Shown here: positions 8,676-19,500 of the stretch, one piece after another
Position numbering within the stretch: the first letter of the stretch is position 1
Layout of the letters: every line of letters begins with the position of its first letter
Origin: an uncultured Prevotella sp.
Lineage (GTDB): Bacteria; Bacteroidota; Bacteroidia; Bacteroidales; Bacteroidaceae
NCBI GenBank assembly: GCA_900319905.1
Contig: ONQB01000017.1
Coordinates: forward strand, 1 to 63,804
Direction: 5' to 3'
Length of the DNA stretch: 63,804 nt
The notes under the pieces: generated by a model
What the model was told of the DNA's origin: nothing
The model's input: only the letters and a program-made list of their open reading frames with translations
Databases searched by the model: none
Made by a program: the position numbers and the translations under genes

Positions 8676-9680
8676 ATGAGCAGACAAACAACAAACCTCA
8701 TGCTGACCAACACTGTGGAGCAGCTCTCATGCCCACAGTCGTTGCAAGGACTTTTTCATCAGCACAAGGAAGGATACCCCTTGCCGTCAGGCGAAAAGCT
8801 TGAGGAGATTATACAGTTGGCCCGAGCCATCCTTTTCCCTGGCTATTTCGGCCAGTCCCAGGTCAACATACATACCATCAAATACCAGATAGGTGTCAAC
8901 GTGGAGCAACTCTATCACCTGCTCTGCGAACAGATATTAGCCGGGCTCGGTTTCGAGTTCACTTCGTCGTCAGCCTCCTCTGAACAGGATGCCGACGCGT
9001 CCCCACTTCAAATCAAATGTCCCACGACTGGTGCTGTGAGCGAGACTTCCCTGTCGGCTCTCACCCGCCGGTCACACAACATCGCCCGCAAGCTCATCAC
9101 GCGGTTGCCCGAGCTGCGCCGCATTCTTGCCACCGACGTCGTCGCCGCTTACAATGGCGACCCTGCAGCAAAGGGACTGGCCGAGATCATCTCGTGCTAC
9201 CCTGTCATCAAGGCGCTCACCAACTACCGGCTGGCCCACGAGCTATGCCTGCTCGGTGTGCCCCTCATCCCGCGTATGATGACCGAGATGGCCCACTCCG
9301 AGACTGGCATCGACATACACCCAGGAGCCACCATCGGCGAATATTTCACCATCGACCACGGCACCGGTGTCGTCATTGGCGAGACCTGTAAGATAGGCCG
9401 CAACGTCAAGCTCTACCAAGGTGTCACACTCGGCGCCAAGAGCTTCCCGCTCGACGAGAAAGGCAACCCCATAAAAGGCATTCCACGCCACCCCATCATC
9501 GGCGACAACGTGGTCATCTATGCCAATGCCACTGTCCTGGGACGCATCACCATCGGATCGGGATGTGTCGTGGGAGCCAACGTGTGGGTGACACGGGACA
9601 TGAAGCCCGACACACGAAAATACATGCAAGAGAAAACAGACATGATAGACTTAGAATTCAATAATGGAACAGGAATTTGA
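8676..9680 (+). CDS. Serine O-acetyltransferase
   Basis: Acetylates L-serine with acetyl-CoA to give O-acetylserine, the first committed step of cysteine synthesis. The 334 residues have an N-terminal helical domain and a C-terminal left-handed beta helix of hexapeptide repeats (about 205-320), with the signature IDIHPGATIGEYFTIDHGTG, then GETCKIG, YQGVTLGA and IIGDNVVIYANATVLG. The start at 8676 follows a -7 box; ATG 8700 is the alternative. The 3' end overlaps the next gene by 17 bp, so the two are probably co-transcribed although their roles differ. Confidence 0.9.
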   Translation: MSRQTTNLMLTNTVEQLSCPQSLQGLFHQHKEGYPLPSGEKLEEIIQLARAILFPGYFGQSQVNIHTIKYQIGVNVEQLYHLLCEQILAGLGFEFTSSSASSEQDADASPLQIKCPTTGAVSETSLSALTRRSHNIARKLITRLPELRRILATDVVAAYNGDPAAKGLAEIISCYPVIKALTNYRLAHELCLLGVPLIPRMMTEMAHSETGIDIHPGATIGEYFTIDHGTGVVIGETCKIGRNVKLYQGVTLGAKSFPLDEKGNPIKGIPRHPIIGDNVVIYANATVLGRITIGSGCVVGANVWVTRDMKPDTRKYMQEKTDMIDLEFNNGTGI

Positions 9681-11196
9681 ACTCATTGCCAAGACCTTCA
9701 TGGGCTTGGAACCCGTCCTGGCACAAGAGCTCACGCAGCTGGGTGCCAACAACGTACAGATTGGCCGACGCATGGTGTCGTTCACAGGCGACAAAGAGAT
9801 GATGTATCGCGCCAACTTCCAGCTGCACACAGCCATCCGCGTACTCAAACCCATCAAACATTTCAAGGCACGCTCTGCCGATGACGTATATAATAATGTG
9901 AAAGACGTGGACTGGAGCCGCTACATTGCGAAAGGAAAGACCTTCGCCGTCGACTCCGTGGTCTACTCCGAGGAGTTCCGCAACTCCCACTTCGTCAGCT
10001 ACAAGGTAAAGGATGCCATCGTTGACCAGTTCCGCGAAAAGACTGGCGACCGTCCCAACATCTCACTGACCAACCCTGACATCCGGCTACACATCCACAT
10101 TGCCGACGACGACGCTACGCTGTGTCTCGACTCAAGCGGTGAGAGCCTGCACCGTCGTGGCTACCGCCAGGAGAGCGTCGAGGCACCTCTCAACGAGGTG
10201 CTGGCAGCAGGCATGATCCTCATGACCGGATGGAAAGGCGACTGCGACCTCATCGACCCCATGTGCGGATCAGGTACCATCGCTATTGAGGCCGCACTCA
10301 TCGCGCGCAATATCTCACCGGGCGTGTTCCGAAAAGGCTTCGCCTTTGAGAAATGGCCCGACTTCGATGCCGACCTCTTCGAACGCATCTACAACGACGA
10401 CAGCGCCGAACGTCCGTTTGAGCACCACATCTATGGATACGACATAGACATGAAAGCCGTCAACACTGCACGGCTCAACGTGAAGGCTGCCGGATTGTCA
10501 CAGGACATCACCATTGAGCAGCAGGACTTCAAGAACTTCAAGAAGCCGGCTGAGAAGAGCATCATCATCATGAACCCGCCCTATGGCGAACGCATCTCCA
10601 CCCCCGACCTGCTCGGCACCTACCGCATGATCGGAGAGCGGCTGAAGCATGAGTTCGGAGGCAACGAAGCCTGGATTCTCAGCTACCGCGAGGAGTGCTT
10701 TGAACAGATAGGCCTCAAACCCAGCATCAAGATACCCGTCTACAACGGTTCTCTCGAATGCGAGTTCCGCAAATACACGCTCTTCGACGGTAAGATGAAG
10801 ACTTTCCGGCAGGAAGGCGGAGTAGTGAAGACCGAACAGGAGAAGCGCGAGATGGCACAGAAGCACCGGTTCAAGAAAAACCGCGAGTTCAAGGAGCGTC
10901 TCGAGCAGGAAGAAGCCAACGAGAAAGGCGACATCCGCTCATTCACGTTCCATACGTTCAAGAACGAGGACCGGCCGCATTTCACACGCAAGAACTTCGA
11001 CGACGATAACGACAACTTCGACTACAAGAAGAGCTACAGCAGCAACAAGAAAAGCCGCAACGATTACAAGGGACGCGGTGAGTACAAAGGCCGTAACGAC
11101 TTCAAGCGGTCAGGATTCAAAGGCAGCAAAGGACAAGGTCATGGCCACGGCGGCAACAAGTTCTCGCGTGACCGTCGCTTCGAGGACGAGGATTAA
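9664..11196 (+). CDS. THUMP-domain 23S rRNA guanine-N2 methyltransferase, RlmL-like
   Basis: Predicted S-adenosylmethionine-dependent rRNA methyltransferase similar to the N-terminal half of E. coli RlmL (m2G2445). A THUMP RNA-binding domain covers about residues 45-155. Motif I DPMCGSGTIAIEA starts near 197 and the catalytic NPPYGER near 304. The last 125 residues (about 385-510) are a low-complexity tail rich in Lys, Arg, Gly, Asp and Asn (repeats such as YKGRGEYKGRNDFKR) and are likely disordered and RNA-binding. The frame starts inside the acetyltransferase gene (17-bp overlap), which suggests translational coupling. Confidence 0.88.
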   Translation: MEQEFELIAKTFMGLEPVLAQELTQLGANNVQIGRRMVSFTGDKEMMYRANFQLHTAIRVLKPIKHFKARSADDVYNNVKDVDWSRYIAKGKTFAVDSVVYSEEFRNSHFVSYKVKDAIVDQFREKTGDRPNISLTNPDIRLHIHIADDDATLCLDSSGESLHRRGYRQESVEAPLNEVLAAGMILMTGWKGDCDLIDPMCGSGTIAIEAALIARNISPGVFRKGFAFEKWPDFDADLFERIYNDDSAERPFEHHIYGYDIDMKAVNTARLNVKAAGLSQDITIEQQDFKNFKKPAEKSIIIMNPPYGERISTPDLLGTYRMIGERLKHEFGGNEAWILSYREECFEQIGLKPSIKIPVYNGSLECEFRKYTLFDGKMKTFRQEGGVVKTEQEKREMAQKHRFKKNREFKERLEQEEANEKGDIRSFTFHTFKNEDRPHFTRKNFDDDNDNFDYKKSYSSNKKSRNDYKGRGEYKGRNDFKRSGFKGSKGQGHGHGGNKFSRDRRFEDED

Positions 11197-11283
11197 CCCG
11201 TCCGAACGTAGGCTGCCGGTGCTGCCATCATTAACCCACGAGGCGATGGCGCACTTCACACATTGCACATCTTATCAGCTATA

Positions 11284-13500
11284 ATGAGAAAGACATTATT
11301 ATCATTATTTCTAAGCATAATGACCCTTAGTGGCATGGCCGCATCACTTACAGAGGACAATGCGGCAGAGACGTCGAAGCAGCAAACCGGCAACGGCCTG
11401 CGCGCCTTCACCCTCGAAGACCTCAACTTCGGCGGCACCAACTATCACAACATGGTGCCGAAAAACCGCTACACCACCTGGTGGGGCGATGAGCTCGTGC
11501 GCTTGGACGCTGAGCATTGTTACCTCGTCAACAAGGCTTCGGGCCGCGAGACGGAACTGTTTAGCACGGCATTGCTCAACAAGTCCGGCCTCAACGTCCA
11601 CAGCCTCTACTATGCCACCTTCCCCGAGGCAGACAAGCCGTGGGTCATGGTAAGGTCGGGACGTCAGCAGGTGCTCTTCGACTGGAAAAAGAAGAAGACA
11701 GTGTGGAGTCTCGATCTCGACAGCGCCATACAGGCCTCCAGCCTCTGCTATGCTTCTAAGGCACTGGCCTTTGTCAAGGGCAACCAGCTCTACGTGGAGC
11801 GTGCAGGCAGCCAACCGGTCCAGCTCACCACCGACGGGTCACGCGACATCGTCTACGGACAGAGCGTGCACCGCGACGAATTCGGCATTGAGAGCGGATT
11901 GTTCTGGAGCCCCGACGGTCAGCGGCTTGCTTTCTACCGCATGGACCAGAGCATGGTCACCGACTATCCGCAGGTGGACATACCCGAACCCACATGGGTG
12001 CCGAAGAGCGGATCGCGCATTGCCACCGAAGCTCCGGATAAGTACCCCATGGCCGGTGAGACCAGCCACAAGGTGACCGTCGGCATCTACGACTTGAAGA
12101 CAGGCACTACGCTCTATCTCAAAGCCGGAGACCCTACCGACCGATACTTCACCAATATCGCTTGGAGTCCGGACAGCAAGACCGTCTATATGTTCGAGCT
12201 CAACCGCGACCAAAACGACTGCCGCCTCGTGAGTTACAATGCTGCAACCGGCGACAAGATCAAGGAGTTGTACCGTGAGACTGACGACAAATACGTGGAA
12301 CCGCTCCACCCCATCGTCTTCCTGCCATGGAACGCCAACCAGTTTGTCATGCAGAGCCAGAAAGACGGCTACAACCATTTCTACCTCTTCGACACAGACG
12401 GCAACCAACTGAAGCAGCTCACGAAAGGCCCGTGGGTGGTGGAAGACATGGTGGGCTTTGACGCCCGTCAGCACACCATCATCTATCTTGGCAACGAGTT
12501 GTCACCCATCCAGCGCAATATCTTCAGCATCAATGTGGACAATGGCCGCACGCAACGTCTTGACGAGACAGGCAATGGATGGCACAGCGCCAGCCTGAGT
12601 CCATCGGGCAGCTACCTCGTCGACAACTATTCCGAGCCCACCACACCGCGCAACATCGCCATCGTCAACACCACAACCGCACAGGCACACCGTTGGTTCA
12701 CCGCCGACGACCCCTGGAAAGGATATAACGTTCCCGAGTACCGCATGGGCACCATCAAGGCTGCCGACGGCACCACCGACCTCTACTATCGCATGGTAAT
12801 GCCCGTAGGCTTTGACCCGAAGAAGAAGTATCCCACCATTGTCTATGTCTATGGTGGTCCCCACGCCCACAACGTGGACGCACGCTGGCACTACTGCAGT
12901 CGCTCATGGGAGACCTACATGGCACAGAAAGGCTACCTTCTCTTCATCCTCGACAACCGAGGCAGTGAGAACCGTGGCAAGGTCTTCGAGCAGGTGACGT
13001 TCCGCCACCTCGGCGACCACGAGGTGAAAGACCAGATGGAAGGTGTTAAGTACCTCAAGTCACTCGCCTACGTAGACAGCACACGCCTCGGCGTACACGG
13101 CTGGAGCTTCGGCGGCTACATGACCATCAACCTGATGACCACCCATCCGGGCGTATTCAAGGTAGGTGTGGCAGGCGGACCTGTCATCGACTGGAAGTGG
13201 TACGAAGTGATGTACGGAGAGCGCTACATGGACACCCCGCAGACCAATCCAGAAGGCTACGCCCACTCATCGCTCATCCCGAAGGCAAAGAACCTGAAGG
13301 ACCGCCTCGAGATTATCATCGGCTACAACGACAAGACCTGCGTACCGCAGCACTCCCTGTCGTTCCTCAAGGCCTGCATTGAAGCCGGCACCCAGCCCGA
13401 CTTCTTCGTCTACCCAGGCGAGCCGCACAACATGCGCGGGCACCAGTCGGTGCACCTGCATGAGCGCATCAGCCGCTACTTCGATGATCACTTGAAATAA
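11284..13500 (+). CDS. Dipeptidyl peptidase IV (S9B serine peptidase)
   Basis: Secreted or periplasmic exopeptidase that removes X-Pro or X-Ala dipeptides from peptide N termini. The 738 residues begin with a signal peptide (MRKTLLSLFLSIMTLSGMAA), followed by a beta-propeller domain and an alpha/beta hydrolase domain. Catalytic residues are Ser609 in GWSFGGY, Asp683 in GYNDKT and His715 in EPHNMRG. VYGGPH precedes the hydrolase core, and the VHRDEFGIE stretch fits the region that anchors the substrate amino group. The chosen ATG begins a proper signal peptide; the frame extends 7 codons upstream to another ATG. The length matches Porphyromonas DPP-IV. It fits a proteolytic, peptide-using lifestyle. 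Confidence 0.92.
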   Translation: MRKTLLSLFLSIMTLSGMAASLTEDNAAETSKQQTGNGLRAFTLEDLNFGGTNYHNMVPKNRYTTWWGDELVRLDAEHCYLVNKASGRETELFSTALLNKSGLNVHSLYYATFPEADKPWVMVRSGRQQVLFDWKKKKTVWSLDLDSAIQASSLCYASKALAFVKGNQLYVERAGSQPVQLTTDGSRDIVYGQSVHRDEFGIESGLFWSPDGQRLAFYRMDQSMVTDYPQVDIPEPTWVPKSGSRIATEAPDKYPMAGETSHKVTVGIYDLKTGTTLYLKAGDPTDRYFTNIAWSPDSKTVYMFELNRDQNDCRLVSYNAATGDKIKELYRETDDKYVEPLHPIVFLPWNANQFVMQSQKDGYNHFYLFDTDGNQLKQLTKGPWVVEDMVGFDARQHTIIYLGNELSPIQRNIFSINVDNGRTQRLDETGNGWHSASLSPSGSYLVDNYSEPTTPRNIAIVNTTTAQAHRWFTADDPWKGYNVPEYRMGTIKAADGTTDLYYRMVMPVGFDPKKKYPTIVYVYGGPHAHNVDARWHYCSRSWETYMAQKGYLLFILDNRGSENRGKVFEQVTFRHLGDHEVKDQMEGVKYLKSLAYVDSTRLGVHGWSFGGYMTINLMTTHPGVFKVGVAGGPVIDWKWYEVMYGERYMDTPQTNPEGYAHSSLIPKAKNLKDRLEIIIGYNDKTCVPQHSLSFLKACIEAGTQPDFFVYPGEPHNMRGHQSVHLHERISRYFDDHLK

Positions 13501-13548
13501 GCATCTGAGCAGAGCAGAAGTCCGTAAAGCGCAGATACGCATCAACTG

Positions 13549-13643
13549 CCTAACGGAATCGGGTAGCCGTTACAACGGAAGACGATTGGCACACAGCCTT
13601 ACCGGATCGGGTAGCCGTGACAACGGAAGGCGATGGGCACCAG
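13549..13643 (+). repeat. Tandem 48-bp duplication upstream of purD
   Basis: Two adjacent copies, 13549-13596 and 13597-13643, share ATCGGGTAGCCGT, ACAACGGAAG and CGAT-GGCAC. The second is one base shorter and has a few substitutions. They occupy half of the 207-bp gap between the DPP-IV gene and purD. No coding frame or clear promoter is visible in the gap. Confidence 0.8.
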
Positions 13644-13707
13644 ACAGATAAAGGACAATAAAGATTCAGTGGCCTTGACAATCCAAAGGCCCTATCATAT
13701 TACCATT

Positions 13708-14976
13708 ATGAAGATATTACTTTTAGGTTCCGGCGGCCGTGAGCACGCCTTGGCATGGAAGATTGCGCAGAGCGCAAAGTGTGAGAAACTGTTCATCGCA
13801 CCGGGCAATGCCGGCACGATGGAGGCAGGCGAGAATGTGGCCATCAAGGCCGACGACTTCGACCGTCTGAAAGACTTTGCCGTAGAGAACGGCGTCGACA
13901 TGGTGGTAGTCGGTCCGGAAGACCCACTGGTGAAAGGCATCTACGACGCCTTCAAGACCGACGCGCGCACCGCCGCCATTCCGGTCATCGGCCCCTCGAA
14001 AGCCGGTGCACAGCTTGAGGGCAGCAAGGACTTTGCCAAAGCCTTCATGAAACGGCACCACATTCCCACAGCAGCCTATGAGACCTTCGACGGCACTACC
14101 GTGGAAGAAGGTTGCAAGTTCCTCGAAACACTAAAGCCGCCCTATGTACTGAAGGCTGACGGACTGGCCGCCGGCAAGGGCGTGCTCATCGTCCCGACAC
14201 TTGAGGAAGCCAAGGTGGAACTGCGTCAGATGCTCGACGGCATGTTCGGCGACGCCTCGGCAAAAGTCGTCATCGAGGAATTCCTCAGCGGCATCGAGTG
14301 CTCCGTCTTCGTACTCACCGACGGCAAGCACTACAAGATACTACCTGAGGCCAAGGACTACAAGCGCATTGGCGAGCACGATACCGGGCTCAACACCGGT
14401 GGCATGGGCAGCGTTTCACCTGTTCCCTTTGCCACCAAGGAATGGATGCAGAAGGTGGAAGACCGCATCATCCGTCCGACCGTAGAGGGACTGGCTGAGG
14501 AAAAGCTCGATTACAAAGGCTTCATCTTCTTTGGTCTGATCAACGTCAACGGCGACCCCATGGTCATTGAGTACAACTGCCGCATGGGCGATCCTGAGAC
14601 TGAGGTAGTGATGCCGCGACTGAAGAGCGACATCGTCGATCTGTTTGAGGGCGTGGCCAACGGCAACCTCGACACGAAGACCGTGGAGACCGACCCACGT
14701 GCCGCTGTCTGCGTGATGCTCGTCAGCGGCGGCTATCCCGTGGCTTACAAGAAAGGCTTCCCCATCACCGGTATAGACAAGGTGAAAGATGCCATCGTCT
14801 TCCACTCAGGCACTGCAATGAAAGAGGGACAGACCGTCACCAACGGCGGACGCGTCATTGCCGTCACCGCTTATGGCAAAGATAAAGAAGAAGCTCTTAC
14901 GAAGAGCATGCAGGAAAGTCTCAACATCGAGTTTGAAGGCAAGTACTTCAGACGCGACATCGGACAAGACCTCTAA
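13708..14976 (+). CDS. purD: Phosphoribosylamine-glycine ligase
   Basis: Second step of purine synthesis: ATP-dependent ligation of glycine to 5-phosphoribosylamine. It is a 422-residue ATP-grasp enzyme, the usual length. It starts [18 protein letters not shown], the family N terminus, has the ATP-binding stretch [11 protein letters not shown], and the metal and phosphate site [13 protein letters not shown]. The start is the ATG at 13708; an in-frame upstream ATG at 13633 would add 25 residues that do not belong to the family. It is followed after 2 bp by a membrane-protein gene. Confidence 0.95.
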   Translation: MKILLLGSGGREHALAWKIAQSAKCEKLFIAPGNAGTMEAGENVAIKADDFDRLKDFAVENGVDMVVVGPEDPLVKGIYDAFKTDARTAAIPVIGPSKAGAQLEGSKDFAKAFMKRHHIPTAAYETFDGTTVEEGCKFLETLKPPYVLKADGLAAGKGVLIVPTLEEAKVELRQMLDGMFGDASAKVVIEEFLSGIECSVFVLTDGKHYKILPEAKDYKRIGEHDTGLNTGGMGSVSPVPFATKEWMQKVEDRIIRPTVEGLAEEKLDYKGFIFFGLINVNGDPMVIEYNCRMGDPETEVVMPRLKSDIVDLFEGVANGNLDTKTVETDPRAAVCVMLVSGGYPVAYKKGFPITGIDKVKDAIVFHSGTAMKEGQTVTNGGRVIAVTAYGKDKEEALTKSMQESLNIEFEGKYFRRDIGQDL

Positions 14977-14978
14977 GA

Positions 14979-15905
14979 ATGAAAAAACGATTACAGAACA
15001 GAGTAGCACTATCGAGGTGGGCCCTGCCCGTCACCATCGTCTATGGTCTGGCCATCTGCCTGATCGTAGGCATGATGGAAAGGGAGCAGTTGTCAACCTT
15101 TGTGTTGTTGGTGGTGTCGTCGCTCATGATGGCCGAGCTGAACAACAGCTACTCACTCATACGCATCTACAGCCGCATGGTATCATGCTCGTTTCTTGTA
15201 ATGACGAGCATGTGCCTCCGGTTGTTTCCCTCAGCCGAAGTGGTGGTCGTACAGCTTACGTTCATCGCTTTTCTACTGCTCATCTGGCGGGCCTATCAGA
15301 ACCCGGGCGCTGTAGGATGGGTGTTCTACGCCTTTCTTGCATTGGGTGTCAGCAGCATTGTTTTTCCCAAAGCACTACTCTTTGTGCCTGTGCTATGGGT
15401 GGTCATGGGCACCAACGTGCTCTGTCTCAGCGCACGCACCCTGATGGCCTCCATTCTCGGACTCTTCACGCCCTACTGGTTCTTCGCCGCATGGCTGTTC
15501 TACACCAATGACCTCGGCATGCTGGCCGGCCATTTCGCCAGTGTGGTATCGTTTCAGCCCCTTTTCCAGTTCAACGGCATCGACATCCACCACCTCGTCA
15601 CCTTTGGCTTCATTCTGCTGCTGGCAGTGATTGGCGCAACCCATTTCATCATCTACAGCTACCAGGACCGCATCCGCATTCGTCTCATCTACGAAACGTT
15701 TATTGTGCTGGATGCCTGCTGCGTCATCTTTGCCCTGCTGCAACCCCAGCATTTCAATGAGTTGCTGGGCATGGCCATCGTCAACACTTCGCCGCTCATC
15801 GGTCACTTCCTGGCCCTCACCCATTCGCGGCTGTCCAACATCACATCCATCTCCATCGCGTTGATAGCCTTCGCCATCACACTTTTCAACTTATGGCCGA
15901 ACTAA
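14979..15905 (+). CDS. Multi-pass membrane protein of unknown function
   Basis: A 308-residue protein almost wholly made of hydrophobic segments (about 8-10 predicted helices) with short loops and a basic N terminus (MKKRLQNR). I recognise no catalytic motif. It resembles the polytopic membrane proteins often found after purD in Bacteroidota (compare the DUF6427-type proteins), but that link is from memory of gene order, not alignment. It begins 2 bp after purD and overlaps the next gene by 13 bp. Confidence 0.7.
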   Translation: MKKRLQNRVALSRWALPVTIVYGLAICLIVGMMEREQLSTFVLLVVSSLMMAELNNSYSLIRIYSRMVSCSFLVMTSMCLRLFPSAEVVVVQLTFIAFLLLIWRAYQNPGAVGWVFYAFLALGVSSIVFPKALLFVPVLWVVMGTNVLCLSARTLMASILGLFTPYWFFAAWLFYTNDLGMLAGHFASVVSFQPLFQFNGIDIHHLVTFGFILLLAVIGATHFIIYSYQDRIRIRLIYETFIVLDACCVIFALLQPQHFNELLGMAIVNTSPLIGHFLALTHSRLSNITSISIALIAFAITLFNLWPN

Positions 15906-16345
15906 ACGAGATACTCATCAACTACGGTTACTGGGGCATGCTCATTGCCGCCTTTCTTGCCGGCAGCTTCGTACCGTTCAGCAGTGAGGCCGTCATGGTA
16001 GGACTGCTCGCGGCGGGTCTGAAGAGCCAGCCGCTCATCATCTATGCCACAGTGGGCAATGTGCTTGGTGCCATGCTCAATTATTACATTGGCCGGATGG
16101 GGCGGATGGACTGGATAGAGAAGTTTCTGCACGTCAAGAAAGAGAAGATTGACAAGGTGCAGCACGCGCTGGCCGGTCATGGTGCGTGGGTGGCCGTCTT
16201 CACCTTTGCCCCAGGCATCGGGGAAGCCATCTCCGTTGCCTTGGGCCTGATGCGGGCCAACGTTGTCATCACTCTTACCGCAACAACCTTAGGGAAATTG
16301 GGACGCTACATCATACTAATGTACGGCGCCAGTTTCTTCATTTGA
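15893..16345 (+). CDS. DedA/YqaA-type small membrane protein (VTT domain)
   Basis: A 150-residue inner-membrane protein of the SNARE-associated/DedA group, thought to handle membrane lipids or ions. It shows the family elements F-x-P-FSSEAVMVGLL near residue 28, an N-x-x-G-A-x-x-x-Y-Y-IGR-G segment, and the amphipathic F-APGIGEAIS-x-ALG turn near residue 105. It overlaps the upstream membrane-protein gene by 13 bp and is therefore the third gene of the purD unit. The stop codon lies inside the first of two 20-bp direct repeats. Confidence 0.8.
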   Translation: MAELNEILINYGYWGMLIAAFLAGSFVPFSSEAVMVGLLAAGLKSQPLIIYATVGNVLGAMLNYYIGRMGRMDWIEKFLHVKKEKIDKVQHALAGHGAWVAVFTFAPGIGEAISVALGLMRANVVITLTATTLGKLGRYIILMYGASFFI

Positions 16346-16374
16346 AGTCATATCTCTTCATTTGAAGTCATATC
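16335..16374 (+). repeat. Perfect 20-bp tandem duplication at a stop codon
   Basis: TCTTCATTTGAAGTCATATC occurs at 16335-16354 and again at 16355-16374 without change. The first copy contains the stop codon of the DedA-type gene (TGA, 16343-16345), so the duplication does not alter the protein. Confidence 0.9.
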
Positions 16375-16501
16375 TATCAAATGAACATCAGTCACTGCAT
16401 GAGGAGAAAAGAAAGAACCTCTTTCATACTGGAAATAAAAGAACGACTTAAAAATTAAGATTAAAAAACTCTCATTCCTTCAATGTGTCAAATATAAGTT
16501 G

Positions 16502-16509
16502 TATCTTTG
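16502..16509 (+). promoter_or_regulatory. -7 box of the DUF2723 gene
   Basis: TATCTTTG fits TAnnTTTG, 40 bp before the ATG at 16550; predicted leader about 35 nt. The -33 position reads TTC rather than TTG. Confidence 0.45.
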
Positions 16510-16549
16510 CATCATTATTGCAATAACACAATTATTTTTCTGTCAATAA

Positions 16550-19500
16550 ATGAAACAGTACAAGTTAGTGGACACCTTGTTAGGATGGGTTGCATTTGTC
16601 ATTGCCGCCTTTACCTATTGCTCCACCATTGAGCCGACAGCCTCATTTTGGGATTGTCCTGAGTTTATCACAACTGGGTACAAACTTGAGATTGGTCACC
16701 CACCAGGGGCACCATTCTTCATGCTTACAGCCAATTTGTTCAGTCAGTTTGTAAGCGACCCCTCACAAGTGGCACGCATGGTTAACACGATGAGCGCCCT
16801 GCTCTCAGCAACAACCATTCTTTTCCTTTTCTGGACCATTACGCACCTAACGCGCAAGCTCATTGTCAAGGACTGGGACTCACTGACCGTAGGCAAGACC
16901 ATTGCCATCGAAGCAAGCGGCTTGGTGGGCGCCCTGATCTACACCTGGAGCGACACTTTCTGGTTCTCAGCCGTCGAGGGTGAGGTGTACGCCTACTCTT
17001 CGGCTTTCACAGCCATTGTGTTCTGGCTCATTTTGAAATGGGAAGACCATGCCGACGAGCCTCACTCCGACCGTTGGCTTGTGCTCATCTTCTATATGAC
17101 CGGTCTTAGCATTGGCGTGCACCTGCTCAACCTGCTGTGTCTGCCCGCCATCGTGCTGGTCTACTGTTACCGCCGCTTCCCCAACGTGGAGCTGAAAGGC
17201 TCACTCATCGCCCTGCTCATCTCGTTTGTCATCGTAGCAGCCGTGCTCTACGGTGTGGTGCCGGGCATCGTCACCGTAGGCGGATGGTTTGAGCTGTTCT
17301 TCGTCAACGTACTGGGCCTGCCGTTCAATACCGGTCTCATCATCTACATTGCCTGCCTCGTGAGCGCCACTATCTGGGCCATCTATGAGAGCTACGTCGA
17401 CCGCAACACGAAGCGTGAGAACCTCTCGTTCCTGCTGGCCTTCGCGCTGATCGGCATCCCGTTCTACGGCTACGGCTGGACCGCCGTCATCGTTGGCGTC
17501 ATCGTGCTGGCCATCACCGCCTTCCTGCTCAACCGCAAGAAGGTGGTCAACAAAAAGCCGGTCTACTTCGTGAAGCCCCGCTTCAAGAACACGGCCCTGC
17601 TCTGCATGCTCATGCTGATGATTGGCTATTCCAGCTATGCGCTGATCGTGATCCGCTCTGTGGCCAACCCGCCCATGGACCAGAACTCACCTGAGGACAT
17701 CTTCACCCTCGGCTCTTACCTGAGCCGTGACCAGTACGGCGACCGCCCACTGTTCTACGGTCAGGCCTATACCTCACAGGTGGCTCTCGACAACGACGGA
17801 CAGGTATGCCGCCCGAAAATGTCGGAAGGCGCTCCCGTCTACAGCCGTAAGGAGAAAGCCTCGAAGGACGAGAAGGACTCTTACTTCGTGGTTACTCATA
17901 AGAACAAATACATCTACGCCCAGAACATGCTCTTCCCACGCATGTATGACTCCAGCCACGCACAGGACTACGAGTCATGGATGGGTGGCATAGAGGGCAC
18001 GCAGGTGCCCTACGACCGTTGTGGTGAGAACATCATGGTGAAGATGCCTACACAGCTTGAGAACATCAAGTTCTTCCTCAGCTATCAGTGCAACTTCATG
18101 TACTGGCGTTACTTCATGTGGAACTTCTGCGGCCGCCAGAACCAGATACAAGGCAATGGCGAGCTGGAGCACGGCAACTGGATTACCGGTATCTCTGCAC
18201 TCGACAACGCCCGTCTCGGCGACCAAAGCAAGCTGCCTGACGACCTGAAGAACGACAAGGGACATAACGTGTTCTACGGACTGCCGTTGCTGCTCGGCCT
18301 CATCGGCCTCTTCTGGCAAGCCTTCCGCGGACGCCGTGGCATCCGACAGTTCTGGGTAGTGTTCTTCCTCTTCTTCATGACAGGCCTGGCCATCGTCGTC
18401 TACCTTAACCAGACACCGGTGCAGCCACGCGAGCGTGACTACGCTTACGCTGGTTCGTTCTATGCTTTCTCCATCTGGTGCGGCTTAGGCGTGGCAGCCA
18501 TCATCGACCTGCTGAAGAAATATCTCAAACTAGACAACGTTGCCGTCACGGCCATCGTCTCACTGCTCTGCCTGCTCATTCCTATTCAGATGGTAAGCCA
18601 GACCTGGGACGACCACGACCGCTCGGGCCGCTACACCTGCCGCGACTTCGGACGCAACTACCTCATGACGCTGCAGGACAAGGGCAACCCAATCATCTTC
18701 ACCAATGGAGACAACGACACCTTCCCGTTGTGGTACAACCAGGAGACAGAAGGCGTGCGCACCGATGCCCGCGTCTGCAACCTCTCTTACCTGCAGACCG
18801 ACTGGTACATCGACCAGATGAAGCGTCCGGCATACAACTCGCCGGCCGTGCCTATCTCATGGCCGCGTCTCGACTACTGCTCGGGCACGAACGAGTATGT
18901 CGAAGTGCAACCCGAACTGAAGCAGCAGGTGCTCGACTTCTACAAGCAGAACCCGGCAGCTGCCAAGGCTCAATTCGGCGACAACCCGTTCGAGGTGAAG
19001 AACATCATGAAGTACTGGGTACGCTCCAAGGGCGACATGCACGTCATTCCGACCGATACGCTCTATGTCACCATCGACAAGAACGCAGTCAAGAAGAGTG
19101 GCATGATGATGGCCAGCGACTCCATCCCCGACCGTATGGTCATCTCGCTCAAGGGTAAGAACGCACTCTACAAGGGCGACCTGATGATGCTCGAGATGAT
19201 CTCGCAGTGCAACTGGACACGTCCTCTCTATGTCGCCATTACCGTAGGCGAGGAGAACTTCATGAACCTCGGCGACAACTTCGTGCAGGAAGGTCTGGCC
19301 AACCGCATCACTCCTTTCACTACCAACAAGGGCAATGCAAAGAACTTCGATACGGAGAAGACCTACTACAACATGATGTACCGCTACCGCTACGGCGGAT
19401 TGGAGAAGCCGGGACTGTATATCGACGAGACCGTGATGCGCATGTGCTACACCCATCGCCGTCTGTTCGGTCAGCTGGCCCTTCACCTCATCGCAGAGCA

